A DNA stretch of 64,000 nucleotides from Psettodes erumei (GCA_016785225.1 JAFBJZ010000375.1:823501-887500); one strand, 5' to 3'. Counted from the stretch's first letter, positions 35,117 to 47,320 are shown. The notes: a model not told the origin generated them from the sequence alone. Made by a program: numbers and translations.

Positions 35117-37721
35117 TTATTCTATATCGTCCTCGCTCAGACTCTGTGCGCTCACGATGCGCTAGGAAAGAACAAGATTAGGAGGTTTGATTTTAATGAC
35201 AAGAACACAAGCTGGACCAACACATTCTGCACAGTCAGGCCGGCCACCGTGATCAAGTCAGACCAGTTAGGGATATGTTGGGCCACTTGGCTGAAGCTGG
35301 ACCATGCGAGGTGGTTTTGGGGCTGTGTGGCTGATTCTGGCTCAGTTTGGGAAGTGTAAGTAGAACCTGCCTGATGCTGAATGTCTCAGGGCAAATGTGC
35401 TGATTCTGGACTAGTAGTGGAGATTTGGGGGCTACCGGACTGATTCTGGACCAGTTGTGGAGTATTTGGGTTGTCTGACAAATGAAGGACCAGTGAGGGA
35501 GAGGATGAGGTCATCTGACTGACTCTGGACTAGTCGAGGTGGAGTGGCGTTACCTGGCTGATGCTGGGCAGTTTGGTGAGCAGCATCTGGAAGACGGGGG
35601 GCGGCAGAGTCTGCTGCAGAACCTGCAGCAGCTGCTGAGGCTGACCGCACACCGCGATGGCGTTGGTCAGGTGGTCCACACCTTTCTCGTAGTCTCCTGA
35701 GAGGAGGGCACAAACACAAAATGCTCCTTACAGACTATTTCAGGGGAGAGGGAACCTTCAGTGTGATCTGCAGAAGGCGTTGATGTGTGGGCTGTTACCC
35801 TGAGCCAGTAGCTCCTCCCCCAGCTGGATCTCCTCCAGGAAGAACTTCTGCACTGCTTCGGCATCCTTCAGGTCCGGAAGCTGCAGGACAATCAATATTC
35901 AGCCACCGAATGTAGATCTGACAACTTCATTGGGGCTCTCAGGCTGCACATAAATTAAAAACCACTGCACTTCCCTGCTTCAGGCAAATCGTATTAACCA
36001 TAGCCCTGATCTAAATCTAACCCCACTTTAAACTTAACACAACCAAAGAAATAGTAGAGATCTCCTGAGGCTGGAAGCAGCCTGGCAGACAACACTGAGG
36101 GCAGAACAACAGCAAATTCCTAAAAGGAAGTGACTAAAACATAGAAAATAGAAAAATGTGTGGCTAAAAATGCTGCCTGTGTCTACTAGAATTTTTACAT
36201 AAACGTTCAAGCCAAACTTAATTACCTACTTTGCTGTACTAACGTCACATGATGAAAACAAACTAAAAACGCTGTAAATAAGCTACCCACCTTTGCCATG
36301 CCTGCTCTCTCCCGAGCTACCTTCTGCTTTCTCCTCCCTGTGGGGAAAAAAACATGAAACAGATACCACAATCAGTCAGAGACCATATTATTCGAGTAAA
36401 TAAAAAAAAAACAACCCTGCTTGGCCAGGAAATAGCTCCAGCTCTATGTGGAATAATGAATTTTAGTTTTTTAATTTAAAAAGGTAAATTCAATAATTGG
36501 TTAATTTCTTGAGGTGGTTCGTGCTTAGGATCATTGTCCTGTTGTAGGGGCCTGACTGCAATTCTTTCCCCATGTATGTGGAGTTTTTTCTGTGCCACAT
36601 AATCCTAAAACAGATTATTTCCAGTTAAAACAGTTAAAACGTGGTTCTTTACATCCAATGCTGCTTTGTTTTCTTTCAGTGATGGTGGCTAAAGTGCTCA
36701 GTTTGAACTTCATTCGTGTTCAGCCTGTCTCCTGAACACCTCGCAAGGACCCAGATTTTGCTCTTTATGCTTCAAACGTTAGTTTTTGTGAGGAGATGAC
36801 GTTTTAAGTCTGCCCAGGAGCTCTGCAGAGATGCGTGAGACAGGTGGCAGTTTGGTCCTCTGCCCACACTCGTGTAACTCTACCCTGAATAACACAGTAA
36901 TCTCCATTTGGCCAGCTGGCAAGGCTGTTGTTGTTGTGTAACTGCTTCAAATTGTACAGCGGCTTTATGAATGAGTCTGCATTGCTGCTCCGGTTACAGT
37001 CTCTCACACACGGCTGTGTCGTGAACTGATTATTCACTCTTGCTACTTACTAAAAGGTTGTTGGTTCAATCTCCGTCAGTAACCACAATTCAATTCATCT
37101 CCTGGTGTTTGCAGGAGAGTTAAACACACACTTGGCCGAAAGAGCTGACACTAAAACCTCGCAGGTAAACAAAGTGACTGTTGTACAACCACGGCTTATC
37201 ACAGTTGTGCATTTAAGAAAATCGATTGGCTCAGTTCTTATGAAACATGTGCCTGTCTCCTTTAAGACGCACTTGGTCTGTCGACTCATGGCCGAATTAA
37301 CTGGAAGATGCTGTGGACTCGTGTAACGTCTTATATTTGCGCTACCATGTACGTTCATTGGTCGTTCACTAAAAAACATGTAAGTGCCCGATTTACGAAA
37401 AGGTATTCAGCGTGGGAGCTTCATCAAACGAGCCATAACAAGAGTGCTTCGGACTATCGAACCTGAGACAAGCGAACACTGGCATGAGTGTATACAGAAT
37501 CCTACACCGAACCGAACCGAGCCGGACCAAACCGAACACACATCGCCAGATCGGAGCTCCCAGGCTCGATGAAGGAGATGCAGAAGAGGTCAGCACTCAC
37601 GTTCTCGCAGCCTGTTCTTGAAGTTGGGGTCACTCCGTCGTTTCCGGTCGAAATAAATGCAGTAACCGACGAACAGAGCCCCACACACCCCCGCGGCTAT
37701 CGCACTCGTCCTACCGCCCAT
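35117..37721 (-). CDS. tomm20: Mitochondrial import receptor subunit TOM20, complete, 145 aa
   Basis: TOM20 is the outer-membrane receptor of the TOM complex that binds amphipathic presequences of mitochondrial precursors. Exons on the - strand: 37601-37721, 36291-36337, 35799-35880, 35554-35696, 35117-35161, 438 nt in all and in frame throughout. Residues 1-30 hold the N-terminal membrane anchor (IAAGVCGALFVGYCIYFDRK), followed by the basic NRLRERRRKQKVARERAG linker. The TPR-like receptor core has LPDLKDAEAVQKFFLEEI, LLAQGDYEKGVDHLTNAIAV and QQTLPPPVFQMLLTKLPSIS. The acidic end is SEDDIE. Length equals human TOM20. A second ATG directly upstream (37722-37724) is in frame; I chose the downstream one because it matches the human N-terminus and has A at -3 and G at +4. 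Paralogue a or b is not resolved. Confidence 0.96.
36480..36800 (-). mobile_element. Decayed Tc1/mariner transposase fragment in tomm20 intron 1
   Basis: Read on the - strand, 36521-36544 encodes QQDNDPKH, the catalytic-region signature of Tc1-like transposases (D of the DDE triad). Flanking sequence such as CTTCATTCGTG is reminiscent of the same element, but the frame is broken throughout. The edges are approximate and no terminal inverted repeats were found. Confidence 0.65.
37500..37535. repeat. Degenerate (CCGAA)n pentanucleotide repeat
   Basis: Several consecutive ACCGAACCGAACCGAGCCGG-type units lie in tomm20 intron 1, about 65 bp past the exon 1 donor. Short and imperfect. Confidence 0.7.
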
Positions 37722-37724
37722 CAT

Positions 37725-37870
37725 AACTCCCGTGACCCGTTCGGTTTCTCGGAGGATTTCGCTTGACTTTGGTGTTTTTTCTCCGGTGATCGGTTTATGT
37801 CAGAAGGCTGGCGGAGCGGCTCAGGGCAGGAAGGACCCGTAAGGCCCCTTCCGTTTGACAGCTTGTAGGC
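37725..37870 (-). promoter_or_regulatory. tomm20 promoter-proximal region
   Basis: GC-rich sequence directly upstream of the tomm20 start. On the - strand 37848-37853 reads CGGAAG, an ETS core, within AACGGAAGGGGCC. No TATA box is seen. This fits a housekeeping promoter, but the transcription start is not visible. Confidence 0.45.
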
Positions 37871-39102
37871 GTTTATAAAATGCCTGACTGCAAATATCAG
37901 TAATTGAAGACGTAATTTGACCTAAAAGGGATGTTATTATTTATTTATTATTTTACAGATTACATACCTGTAGTGTACAGAGTTCATGTTCATCAGATAC
38001 AATATAGGCGTTTTTAAAGCTTACCGGGTCATACGGGCACAGCAAGAAACAATCAATAAAACTACAATTATCGATTGTAATGTATATAAACATATTAATT
38101 TATCCACATTTATATCACATTATTGTCACTACATGAATCTGAAAATAATTCTTAAGAATATATTTAATCAATTAACGTGACCTGGACTCAGAGATGCATT
38201 ACTGAACAGGCGTATGGGACACAGTCCCAGGATTTTGTTTGTACATGACTTTGTATATTAGATATATTAATTTTATGTAAAGAACTTTAAATGGATGGTA
38301 AAGTGGTAACACCAGTTAAATCCTGAACAGAAGAAGAAACTTGAGTATCATTGTCAAGTCAACCGGCGACCAACAGAGGTCAGCATAACAGCATACATTG
38401 GCGCGATAGCGAAATAGAGGGGAGTTAGTAAAAGTTTGTCAGGGCTACATCAGCGCTGCATTAATACAATGTAAGTTTCTGTCGATATAGAAACACATTT
38501 TAAATCTCAATGTGGGATTTTACACCAGGCAGTTGTCATGCTCTGTCATTCGTCATTCACTATCATTTCTGATAAACATGTCCAGCTATACAGTCATTTT
38601 ATAAATTGCTTATTTAACTTAATCATCTGTCATCTCCCACTCTGTCCTGTCACAGTGCCTTGACCTTTTCTTTATTAAACAGTGACAGCCACATCTCATG
38701 AATCTGATAACTTGTACCAAAAAGAAAAAGGATTCATGTCTGTTCAATTAAAAAACGAGTATTTTGGATGAACTGACTCTCTGATAACTGAAAACAATAT
38801 GCATTTAAAGGAACGCGTATAATTATTTTATTCCCACATGGCGCAGTATACATTTATCAGATACATTTTGTGATTTAAGACAAGAAATATGTTTGTGTCC
38901 AGCAGCTGTTGTTCCCCCTCAGAGATCACCTCAGATTTAAGTGTTAAATATGCTCCTGCCTGACTGACGCTGAGTCACACAGACACAAACAGACTGAAAC
39001 AAGCTTCGTGCCCTGTAGCATTATGGGTACATGGGCTGAAGCCATCTGCAGTGACCCCAGTCTGTCGATAGGGGTAGCTGTTGATTCAGCACAATGTCCA
39101 GG

Positions 39103-39104
<2 letters not shown>

Positions 39105-39142
<38 letters not shown>
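39105..39142. repeat. (AC)19 microsatellite
   Basis: Uninterrupted dinucleotide tract followed by GCGGCTGG. Confidence 0.96.
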
Positions 39143-39144
<2 letters not shown>

Positions 39145-39273
39145 GGCTGGAGCAGACTGCATCCTGTCTGACTGCGATAACTTGATATTTGGAGGCTTGA
39201 TGTTTTCAGATTTAAACAGTCAGCAGACAGTCAACAGTTCACATGGAAGCATGAATTAACAGCACACAAGAAT

Positions 39274-39299
39274 ACGCGCGCACACACACACACACACAC
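39274..39299. repeat. (CG)n(CA)n short compound microsatellite
   Basis: ACGCGCGC followed by (AC)n; alternating purine-pyrimidine throughout. Confidence 0.9.
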
Positions 39300-40911
39300 T
39301 CACCTGGATGGTTTCATCCAAACTGTTGTGCAGCAAAGAACAGTGGGACAGCCTCTTCCTCCCTCAGACAAACAGGAACAAACCTGCGTCACAGGTCGGT
39401 GTGAACAGATCAACGCGGGTTGATGGTTCAGATTAAGTTTAGCCTAATGGTAATGCTAAATGATGTTGTCACTTTGCAGTTTGTTAGAGAAATGCTCACG
39501 GAGAGGAGGTACAGTATGCAACCAAAGTCTGAAACACTAACCAAATTTCTTATTTTGTAAAATTATACTGATATTTGATTTCACTTTATCAGCAGATTAT
39601 TTTAGCACCTTGTATAAACCAGAGAGGACAAGGTATTATCAGTCTATCTCAGTGCCCTGTTTCTTGGAGAAAGAATCCCCCCGAATGGCCAGAAATAAAA
39701 TACTTTGATATTTACAGATACTGATTGAATCACCATGTAAAATTATAATTTAACCCAACACAGATCAAACACAAGGTCTTGCATGTTTTTAGTTAGCTTC
39801 AACCGCTAACTTATTTAACTGCAGCAAATGCAAAGCTCTAATGAAAGCTTAGCATGAGAAGAGCATCCTCTGAAAGCAGAAGGCTTGTCTTACTTGTTGA
39901 TGAGACTATAAACTAATAAAACAATAACAAAACCCTACTGACCAATCACTACATAAAGTGGGTGTGAGTGTTGATTTTAGGAAATTGCAGAAATTATTGG
40001 AAGCAGCCCCTTCTTCGATGTGGAGGTATCAGGCACAATGATCCATCAACCTGTTTGAAGCATACTCGGGCCTTTGGTCTTGGCCAGCTGAGAAATTGCC
40101 CTCACCTTTGCTTCCATAAACACATGAAGAACCCACAGACAGTCACTGATGTTTGAAACCCTGACAGTGTTCAGTCTATACAAACACTGTTGACCATGTT
40201 TGTGTGTGTTTTGAAGGCATCTCTCAGCCAGTTCTTGTGTGTGTGAAGTGTGTTTGCTTTGGCAGCGGCCTGCTCTCCACAGATGGCAGCTCTCTGTGAA
40301 GCCTCCGCTGAGGACCGCTGCTCAGACAAAGAGGACCAGAGCTGTATGATCCCACAAAATGGAGCATGTCAATGAGAATACCAATTCCAGCAGGCGATAA
40401 ATGAACTCCATATAGCTGCATGTGTTTTTCTTCAGGCCTTCAGATTCACACTGAAATGTGAACTCATGGTTGCCTTTAAGGATTATAATTGTGTACTTGC
40501 TCTTGCTTAGTCTGTTGAGAGAGTTATTTAAACATAGACACCAAAATCGACCAGCACAAGATCACTGGCTCCATGCTAAGAGTTAGCATTCTGATAGTAG
40601 GCTACGTGCTGGCCCATTACGCCTTGCTTCCTTTACAGTAAGTCAGCAAGCTACAAGAGACACGGACAATTTCTTTGTGAGCAACGAAGTGCTAAGCTGG
40701 CTATTACATCATCAAGAATGTCCATTAAATGAACCTGAAATGGCCCCTCTGCACTATGGGAAATGTAGGCTGCTGACAAATCACAAACTGGGTCATGTGA
40801 CTGGTCAGGCGGAGGATGATGATATCTGGGTAAATAAGAGGTGGAATTTCCTTCCTGAGGGGTGAGCGAGCTGCCGAGCAGAACAAGAAAACATGAAATA
40901 TGGGTGTGCTT

Positions 40912-41005
<94 letters not shown>

Positions 41006-41014
41006 ACACACACG
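40912..41014. repeat. Long (AC)n microsatellite, about 103 bp
   Basis: Begins with an ACGCGCGCGC segment, continues as (AC)n with a few ACGC interruptions near 40995-41013. Open frames across it are poly His-Thr or Cys-Val artefacts. Confidence 0.97.
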
Positions 41015-41071
41015 CCTGGGCTGTGGGAGACTCTGGGGGATTAGTGAGTTGGCTGAGTGTTGGTGGAGTTT

Positions 41072-41072
<1 letters not shown>

Positions 41073-41109
<37 letters not shown>
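41073..41109. repeat. (CA)18 microsatellite
   Basis: Second (CA)n tract 59 bp after the first, same orientation. Confidence 0.97.
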
Positions 41110-41114
<5 letters not shown>

Positions 41115-41289
41115 CCTCAGCCTCAAGTTTCCGGGGGGGGTCTCGACCAGGCGGTGAGAAGTGTAGAAGGAGCAGGGGTCGGGGGGGATTTTAAAGAGGA
41201 GAAGTGCTGTTTACAGGAAGTGATGGAGCTCCTCCAAACAAGCTGTTGTTTGGATTTGCAGCCATGTTTGTGTGATCCTCCATGCTCTT

Positions 41290-41291
<2 letters not shown>

Positions 41292-41357
<66 letters not shown>
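41292..41357. repeat. (GT)33 microsatellite
   Basis: Perfect (GT)n tract in the opposite orientation to the two preceding (AC)n tracts, so the strands can pair with each other. Confidence 0.97.
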
Positions 41358-41360
<3 letters not shown>

Positions 41361-42119
41361 CAAACCATGTGGAGCAACAGGGCTGTACATGTTATCTCCT
41401 GTTCCTCTGCTAAGGTTAAAAACCAGACAAAATCTTTTTTCTTCAGAGTCCTGGAGCAGATCACACACTCCTTGTACCTTGTGTGTGTGTGTATGTGTGT
41501 ATTATATATTTGCTATAAAATGAGGAAAACCTGTGTATTCACTGAGGGGTCTCAAAAGGAACGCTTTAGTTATGCCAAGACCCTCCATGTGTCAAACCCT
41601 GCATAATTCTTTGTATCCTTTGGATGGGAGACTCTTCTTATTGCCAGCTTTTAGAATTCTTGTCTTACTGAGCTGAAATAAAATCCCTTACACTTTATTT
41701 GTATTTGTATCTGAGCTCACTTAATATACACATGCCGCTACCCTAAATCTCTCTGTCACTGATGAAGTCTGAACCTGAATGTTGCATCACAGGTTGGATT
41801 TACTGTGCAGACTGACCTTTTACCAGAAGCGGATTTAAGTAAAATGGTTTACAACATTAATAGGCTGATTTTGTTTCTTTGCACCCTCATTTTCTCTCCT
41901 GTGTTTCACCTCCTTACCCAGAATCCTCTGGGGATAAGACCGACTTTCTTCTTCTCCTCCTACATAGCTGATTTAACCTTGCTGGCTAATGAGAACCTGC
42001 AAGTTTAGTGTGCTGACATCTCTGTGACCTTTGAACTCCACGCAGCACATGGCAGTGATTACAGGAGTTGGGAGGAGGAGTTGATACTGTTGTGTGTTAG
42101 TCATCTGTCTACAAATTTG

Positions 42120-42300
42120 TCATGCTGCCAATCTCCTGTTGTATTACATCCCAAAGGTCTTCTCCTGGATTCAGATCCAGCGACTGGAGGGCACTGAAGT
42201 TCACTGAAGTCACTGCTCACCACAGTTGTGAGGAGTGGTTATCTGAGTTACCACAGCCTTTGTGTCAGCGCCAACCAGTCTTACCATTAAGCTACACATG
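42120..42300. mobile_element. Possible Tc1-type transposon scrap
   Basis: TTACATCCCAAAGG, GGATTCAGATCCAGCGACTG and GTTCACTGAAGTCA occur in the order seen in Tc1-like elements in which a similar phrase overlaps the transposase frame. Too decayed to show any protein motif. Identity is from memory only. Confidence 0.3.
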
Positions 42301-42649
42301 TTCACTTTGTTTTACATATAAATTTGAGCATTTTACTAAAACCATTTTTGTGGACACACTGTATTTTAAAAGGTTTCAGTGACTCTGTAGATCATCATTT
42401 ATAAATTCTTATTGTCACTGGGGTGAGAGACATGGCGAACTGCATGTTGAACCCTGACCAATCACAGCTTAGCGTCTTTTGTGACTTGCACAGAGGAGAC
42501 TTGGCTGTTTGTTCAGGTGATCTGAGGATTTTTCCTCACTAATCTGTAAAAAGAGGGCAAGTGTGTGGGCGAGCAGCAGATGTACGTGTGCAGAGAATTG
42601 GACTCATTTGTTGTGTGAAATGAAGTAAAACAGATTAACTTCTTTTTAC

Positions 42650-42735
42650 CTTGAAAACTTTCCAATAATGACTTTCCTAGCTTGCCAATCATCTTCCGCT
42701 GTGACACACAGATGCCCCATACCCCACCAGGGTTC
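42650..42735 (-). other. Orphan exon-like segment, unassigned
   Basis: On the - strand an 86-nt segment is bounded by a good acceptor (T-rich tract then TTGCACAG) and a donor CAAG|GTAAAA. It is open in two frames. One reads NPGGVWGICVSQRKMIGKLG and on to LLESFQ; the other reads PWWGMGHLCVTAEDDWQ and on to IIGKFS. I recognise neither. No phase-compatible partner exon was found nearby. It could be a lncRNA exon, a remnant of a lost gene or chance. Confidence 0.25.
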
Positions 42736-43511
42736 CTGTGCAACAGAAAAAAAAGTTGTCAATACATGAGAACCAGGATCTTCTTAGTGCATATGTACAC
42801 ACTCATACAGGAGACCACAGCTCTGAATGTCCATGTGAGAAGAGAGGAGTAATCTAGGGCCTTAAAATCAACTACAGTTTCATCAGCAGAGGATCACAGT
42901 GGATGAAATACCTTTACGCTTCACATGATGTGATTTATGTCTTGGGCTATATGATGTGTGTGCAGAGACACACACTTGGCATTTGACAGCACACGCAGCG
43001 CCCACGCTCAGGTTGCATCACCGCCTGTGGCAGCAGAGCGACTCGGCTGGCAGCAGCAGAAGCGCACATGCAACACGAGACGCCTTTTCCCCGCTGAGGA
43101 TTTTTCATTAATAATGCAGAAGAGACATAATCGCCTAATTTGACATGCAGAGTGGCTCGCGGGCTTCCTGCACAGATTCCAGAGTGCTGGGCCTGAATTT
43201 GTGTTCACAGTGAGGTTAGTGGATTATTCTTCACTGAGGATCAACATAAGTTGTCTGGATCCTCAGTGTCTCCAACACACAGAGTGCACTGAACCACATT
43301 AGTATCAACAACGAGTAGAAATGACTTTCTCTCTCACCCATGGGGTTAGTACAGCCTGTTCCTCCCCCAGTTATCCAGGGGTTGGACCTGAATGATGCAC
43401 GCATCGCTGCCGCTGCACGGCGGCGGCTCTGGACGTCAATCTTCCCCCTGCATCATTTCACAGCAGGCCACCAGCCAAGCACCACCGCTCTGTGAACCCT
43501 CAGCACGAGTG

Positions 43512-43541
43512 TCATCATCATCATCATCATCCATCATCATC
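43512..43541. repeat. (CAT)n trinucleotide repeat
   Basis: About ten CAT units with one interruption (CCATCATCATCAC). Confidence 0.9.
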
Positions 43542-46500
43542 ACATACTTTGATTTGTCTTTGATTGTGTCCAGTGCTGGTTTCATATTTCTGACACAGCC
43601 ACAGATTGCACAACTCAGTTTGGAAACGCTCTGCGGTTCACAAGCAACAACAGGCAACAGCTCCAGATGTATGCAGGGAACACAGCGTGTCGTTTCAGAG
43701 TTTTTACGAGTTCATGAGTTTTCAAATTTTCGTGCACAGGTTTGTTCGGCACTCTGTCTCTCAGGTTAAACAATAATGAACCCACCAAGCCAACATCTGA
43801 GATCTGGGAACGTGACGATGTCATTAAAAACACAAGCAGTCAAAAATGAAAAGCAAAGTTGTGATGCAGGTTGCTTTAAATAACAATCATAGTCATAATC
43901 ATAATAATAATCAATGGCAGTTTATCTGTAAATGCAGTTCAGGTGTGTGACTGAATGAACGTCGTACTAATCACCTTTACGTGTTTGTTTACCGCTGTTG
44001 AGGGATTACCGTCTTTAAATGGTCAGAGTTCACAACAAGGGGAGCTCCACCAGCTGACGCAAGTCCGGTAATCTCAGGTGACAGAACGGCCGCAGCACCA
44101 CCTGAATGATAAACACTGCTGACTCCTTCCCCTCTGCTGGTGTCCAGTGACATGAGGACATTTGACTATAATACTGCTGCTTAGACACACCCACACAGTT
44201 CAGTCAGCACGCTGACATCTCTTATCTGGTGGAGCTGTGAGCATTCCTTACAGCCGTCAGGGGAGAAAAAACACAAAGCAGAAAGAGTTACACAAACTCT
44301 CGTCTCCACACAACTCTGAGCCTGATTCCTTTTCCTTCAAAGGTTTAGTGCTTGGGTTTCCCATGTAACATGAGCCTTTGACACATCACATGTTGACTTT
44401 TCTCATTTCATGTGGTTGTCAAAAAGAATAAGCCATTTGTGAATACACTTCAAATCCTCTTCTCTCCGTAATCTCCACGCCACTGGAGTCACATGCCTCC
44501 CACGACTGCAAGACCCAGTGACCCCTGACCCTTTGAGATCCACCAGACGGTACCTGCAGCTTCACAAATCAGCTTTACCCCTCAGCCACTTCCTCGTAAT
44601 AAGCCTAAGGTCAGTCAGAGCAGCAAATCAATGATTGCAGCCTGGCCTCAGAATCCCATCCAGATTTATACATTTACATGTGTAATAGTCACTTATTTTA
44701 GGTTCAAGTCAACAAAAACTAAAGGTTTCATCAGTGAAATGATGAAACTACAATAGAAGTGTAAAATATCGGTTGCTATCTCAACAGCTACTGAATGGAT
44801 TGCAATTAGATTTGTTATCTGTGGCGCCCTTGAATAAAACATTGAGACATGAATGTTGTGAGCTGTGCAGTAAACAGCAAGGGATTTCCAGTTTTTGTTA
44901 TTAAAAATATCGCTAATAAAAAAGTTCCAAAAGAGACAGTGAGACATCCTGCTTTGGATTTTAAAACTGCTCCCTGCTTCCCTTTCGGAGGACTTGATGC
45001 CAATGAGACTGGACATCCTATCAGTGTGTGTTCTGATATCTTATGAAAGGATAGGTGCTTGTCTTTTCTTTGCTTCCTGCCGATTGATGCAGTTTCTAAG
45101 AGAACAGACACCAGACTCCAGTGGACGAGGGGTCCAGGACCAGAGCTAGCAGCGATGGACTAACGGAGAGCCAGCCATTTTGTTCTCTTTTTGGCCTCGT
45201 GAAGCCTCAGTGACCGCGACTCTCTTTTCTCTGGTTACACATCTCTGTCCTGTCTTCTGTCAGATGCCAAAAACATGAAGGCTTTGAGCTCCTAAGCATA
45301 CAAAAAACCCTAAGGACCCAGGAGTTAACTGTTCCATATGAAGGGAACGAGGCAGGGTTGGGGTGGGGGTTTTAGTGAGATTTGGATGATTAGGGAGGCC
45401 TGTCAGATTGACTGAAAGCTTACGGTTTACGGCTGAAGACTTTCCAGCCCATCTCGGATGTGCCAAGTGTATAATTCTTGGACTCTGTTGGGTCTGCAGA
45501 GATTTATTAAAAAAAAAAAGAGGAATCTGATTTCTGCATCGACTGTTAGTTCTGGTTGCTGGCAGGCTGGACGTGGGATTTTTCCTTCATTGCTGGGACA
45601 CTCTCCAAACTGCAGTCTTCGTGGTGGTTAAAACTCATCTAAACACAAACGTGAGCTGATCTTAGGACAGGCTAATGAGGAGAGCACATCAAAACCACTG
45701 GACCACAGGTTAGTCCGGACTCCAGTCTCCAGCTTCTCTTCACTGGGGAAGTTTTTTGAATCATACGGGCAAGACATGAACCATCAGTCAAAGGAGGGTC
45801 CTGCCAAATATGCTCAGCAGATACATGAGGAGTTTAAAAAGCCTTACATACTGTACAAATAGAACATTCATTATATTAACAGAAACAATTTAAGGCCTTC
45901 TGCACCACTATAAGATGACACTGGCAACAGAGAATGGAAAAAGACAAAGACAAACACCACAGTGTAATAGACGAGCCCTCCCCTGTTATGCCACTGATGT
46001 CATGGACCTTCTCAGAACTTGCAAAACCGCAGCTACACACATTACAAAGGGTTGTGCTTGTGTTTTCTCCTACAAGATTCTGATGCCAGTGGAAACTCAT
46101 ATTCATATTTTCATATTCATGTTGACTTATGTGCATAAAAACAGGTGGATGTCAACACACCTGGTGATTTGGCTCAGTGCGTCCCAGCAGACTCACCGTT
46201 ATCTGTCCAGCATCTCTGATGAAAGGGAAAAGGAACTGGGAGATGAGACTCGGGGACGACTGATGAGCGTCTGAGGCTGTGGAGGCCTGACAGCCACATG
46301 CTGAGCTTCAGTCAGAATAAATGAAAAGAGAGGAAAAGGCACTTCTCCTGCTGATGTGTCGCCCCAGTGCTGCTGCTGCACACAGCTGTTGGATGTGAGA
46401 GGAGTTCACCCGCTCAAAGGCTGACTCCTCCTGAAGCAAAGATCCAGGAATCGAGACACTTATCAGGTCTGTCAGAGCAGTGCGGCAGGGATGTATCAGA

Positions 46501-46977
46501 AATATGAATATTTACAGCTGGAGAGTCTGCTACTGTCAAAATGAACACCTGCTGAAGACTGAAAGTTTTAAATATTTTCTGTTGACATTTGGTGAAATAG
46601 TCTCACTCTATTTCTTGTCAAAAGTTCCATGTTCACCTTGATCCCACTTTCATATCCACACCATAAACATGAAGCTTCCACCAGCAGCTGGTGAGTAAGC
46701 ACAAAGACTGGAAACAAGGGGAAACTGGTCGCCTAACTCCACCTTGAAGCAGCTCTAAAGCTTATTGATCAATCTGATACATGAGGTCTGTTAATGTAAA
46801 CAGTCGGTGCATTAAACCCTCAGGTCACCACCTGGAAAGATAAGAGCAGTTTGTCTTCCACATGGTGTAAACAGCTGCAGGAAACTTTGTGTGTCGTAAG
46901 ATTGTGTTCATATGTAAAAGTGAAAGAAAATGTTGCCAGATCTTCCATCACCTTAATCACATTGTACCAACCGAACA

Positions 46978-47320
46978 CACGGTCGCTTCAGAAAGTATTC
47001 AGAATCCCTCACATTTCTATTTTTTGCAAATCAATCAAATATGACAAACTAAATTCTCTCATTTCCAAAACGAATCAGACCTTTAATCCAGTGTTTGGCA
47101 GAGGCCCCTCTGGCAGCAGTTACAGTCTGAACATTGCTCACCTGGATGCAGACAGTTTATCTCACTGTTCCTGGCAGACCCTCTCAGGCTCTGTCTGGTT
47201 CAATGCAAATTTCCATCTTCAATCCTCAGTTGTTCTGTGCACTCTCCACCTTTGTCTGGGCTGTTTGCTTTAGGGTCATTGTCATGCTGAAAGCTAAACC
47301 CTTGTGTGCACTTTAAATTT
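46978..47320 (-). mobile_element. Decayed Tc1/mariner element
   Basis: The left end reads CTTCAGAAAGTATTCAGA, the terminal phrase of a common fish Tc1-like family. Further in, GGCAGCAGTTACAG and, on the - strand at 47270-47296, a FQHDNDPK translation mark the transposase catalytic region. The frame is broken, and the 5' part of the transposase and the right terminal repeat are not recognisable. Non-functional fossil. Confidence 0.7.

Larger units (their letters stand above)
37871..40911. other. Gene-free stretch upstream of tomm20
   Basis: No supportable exon on either strand. It contains (AC)n at 39105-39142 and 39274-39299. A GC-containing patch at 38360-38470 ends in AATG|TAAGTTTC, so an unannotated transcript start is possible but not supported by any coding signal. 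Confidence 0.55.
41358..46977. other. Gene-free stretch with one orphan exon-like segment
   Basis: No gene recognised. The stretch contains a possible transposon scrap at 42120-42300, the exon-like segment at 42650-42735 on the - strand, and a CAT-repeat at 43512-43541. The remaining open frames are short and overlap on both strands without splice support. Confidence 0.5.

Noticed and set aside
37045..37085. tRNA-like B box (TGGTTCAATCTCC) in tomm20 intron 1
   Set aside because: No matching acceptor stem or A box; too weak to call a tRNA or SINE.
38360..38475. Possible first exon upstream of tomm20 ending in a GTAAGT donor
   Set aside because: No coding content or downstream partner; one donor match alone is not enough.
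40651..41606. Open frames up to 237 codons across 40651-41606
   Set aside because: They consist largely of His-Thr or Cys-Val runs from (AC)n/(GT)n tracts and have no other coding features.
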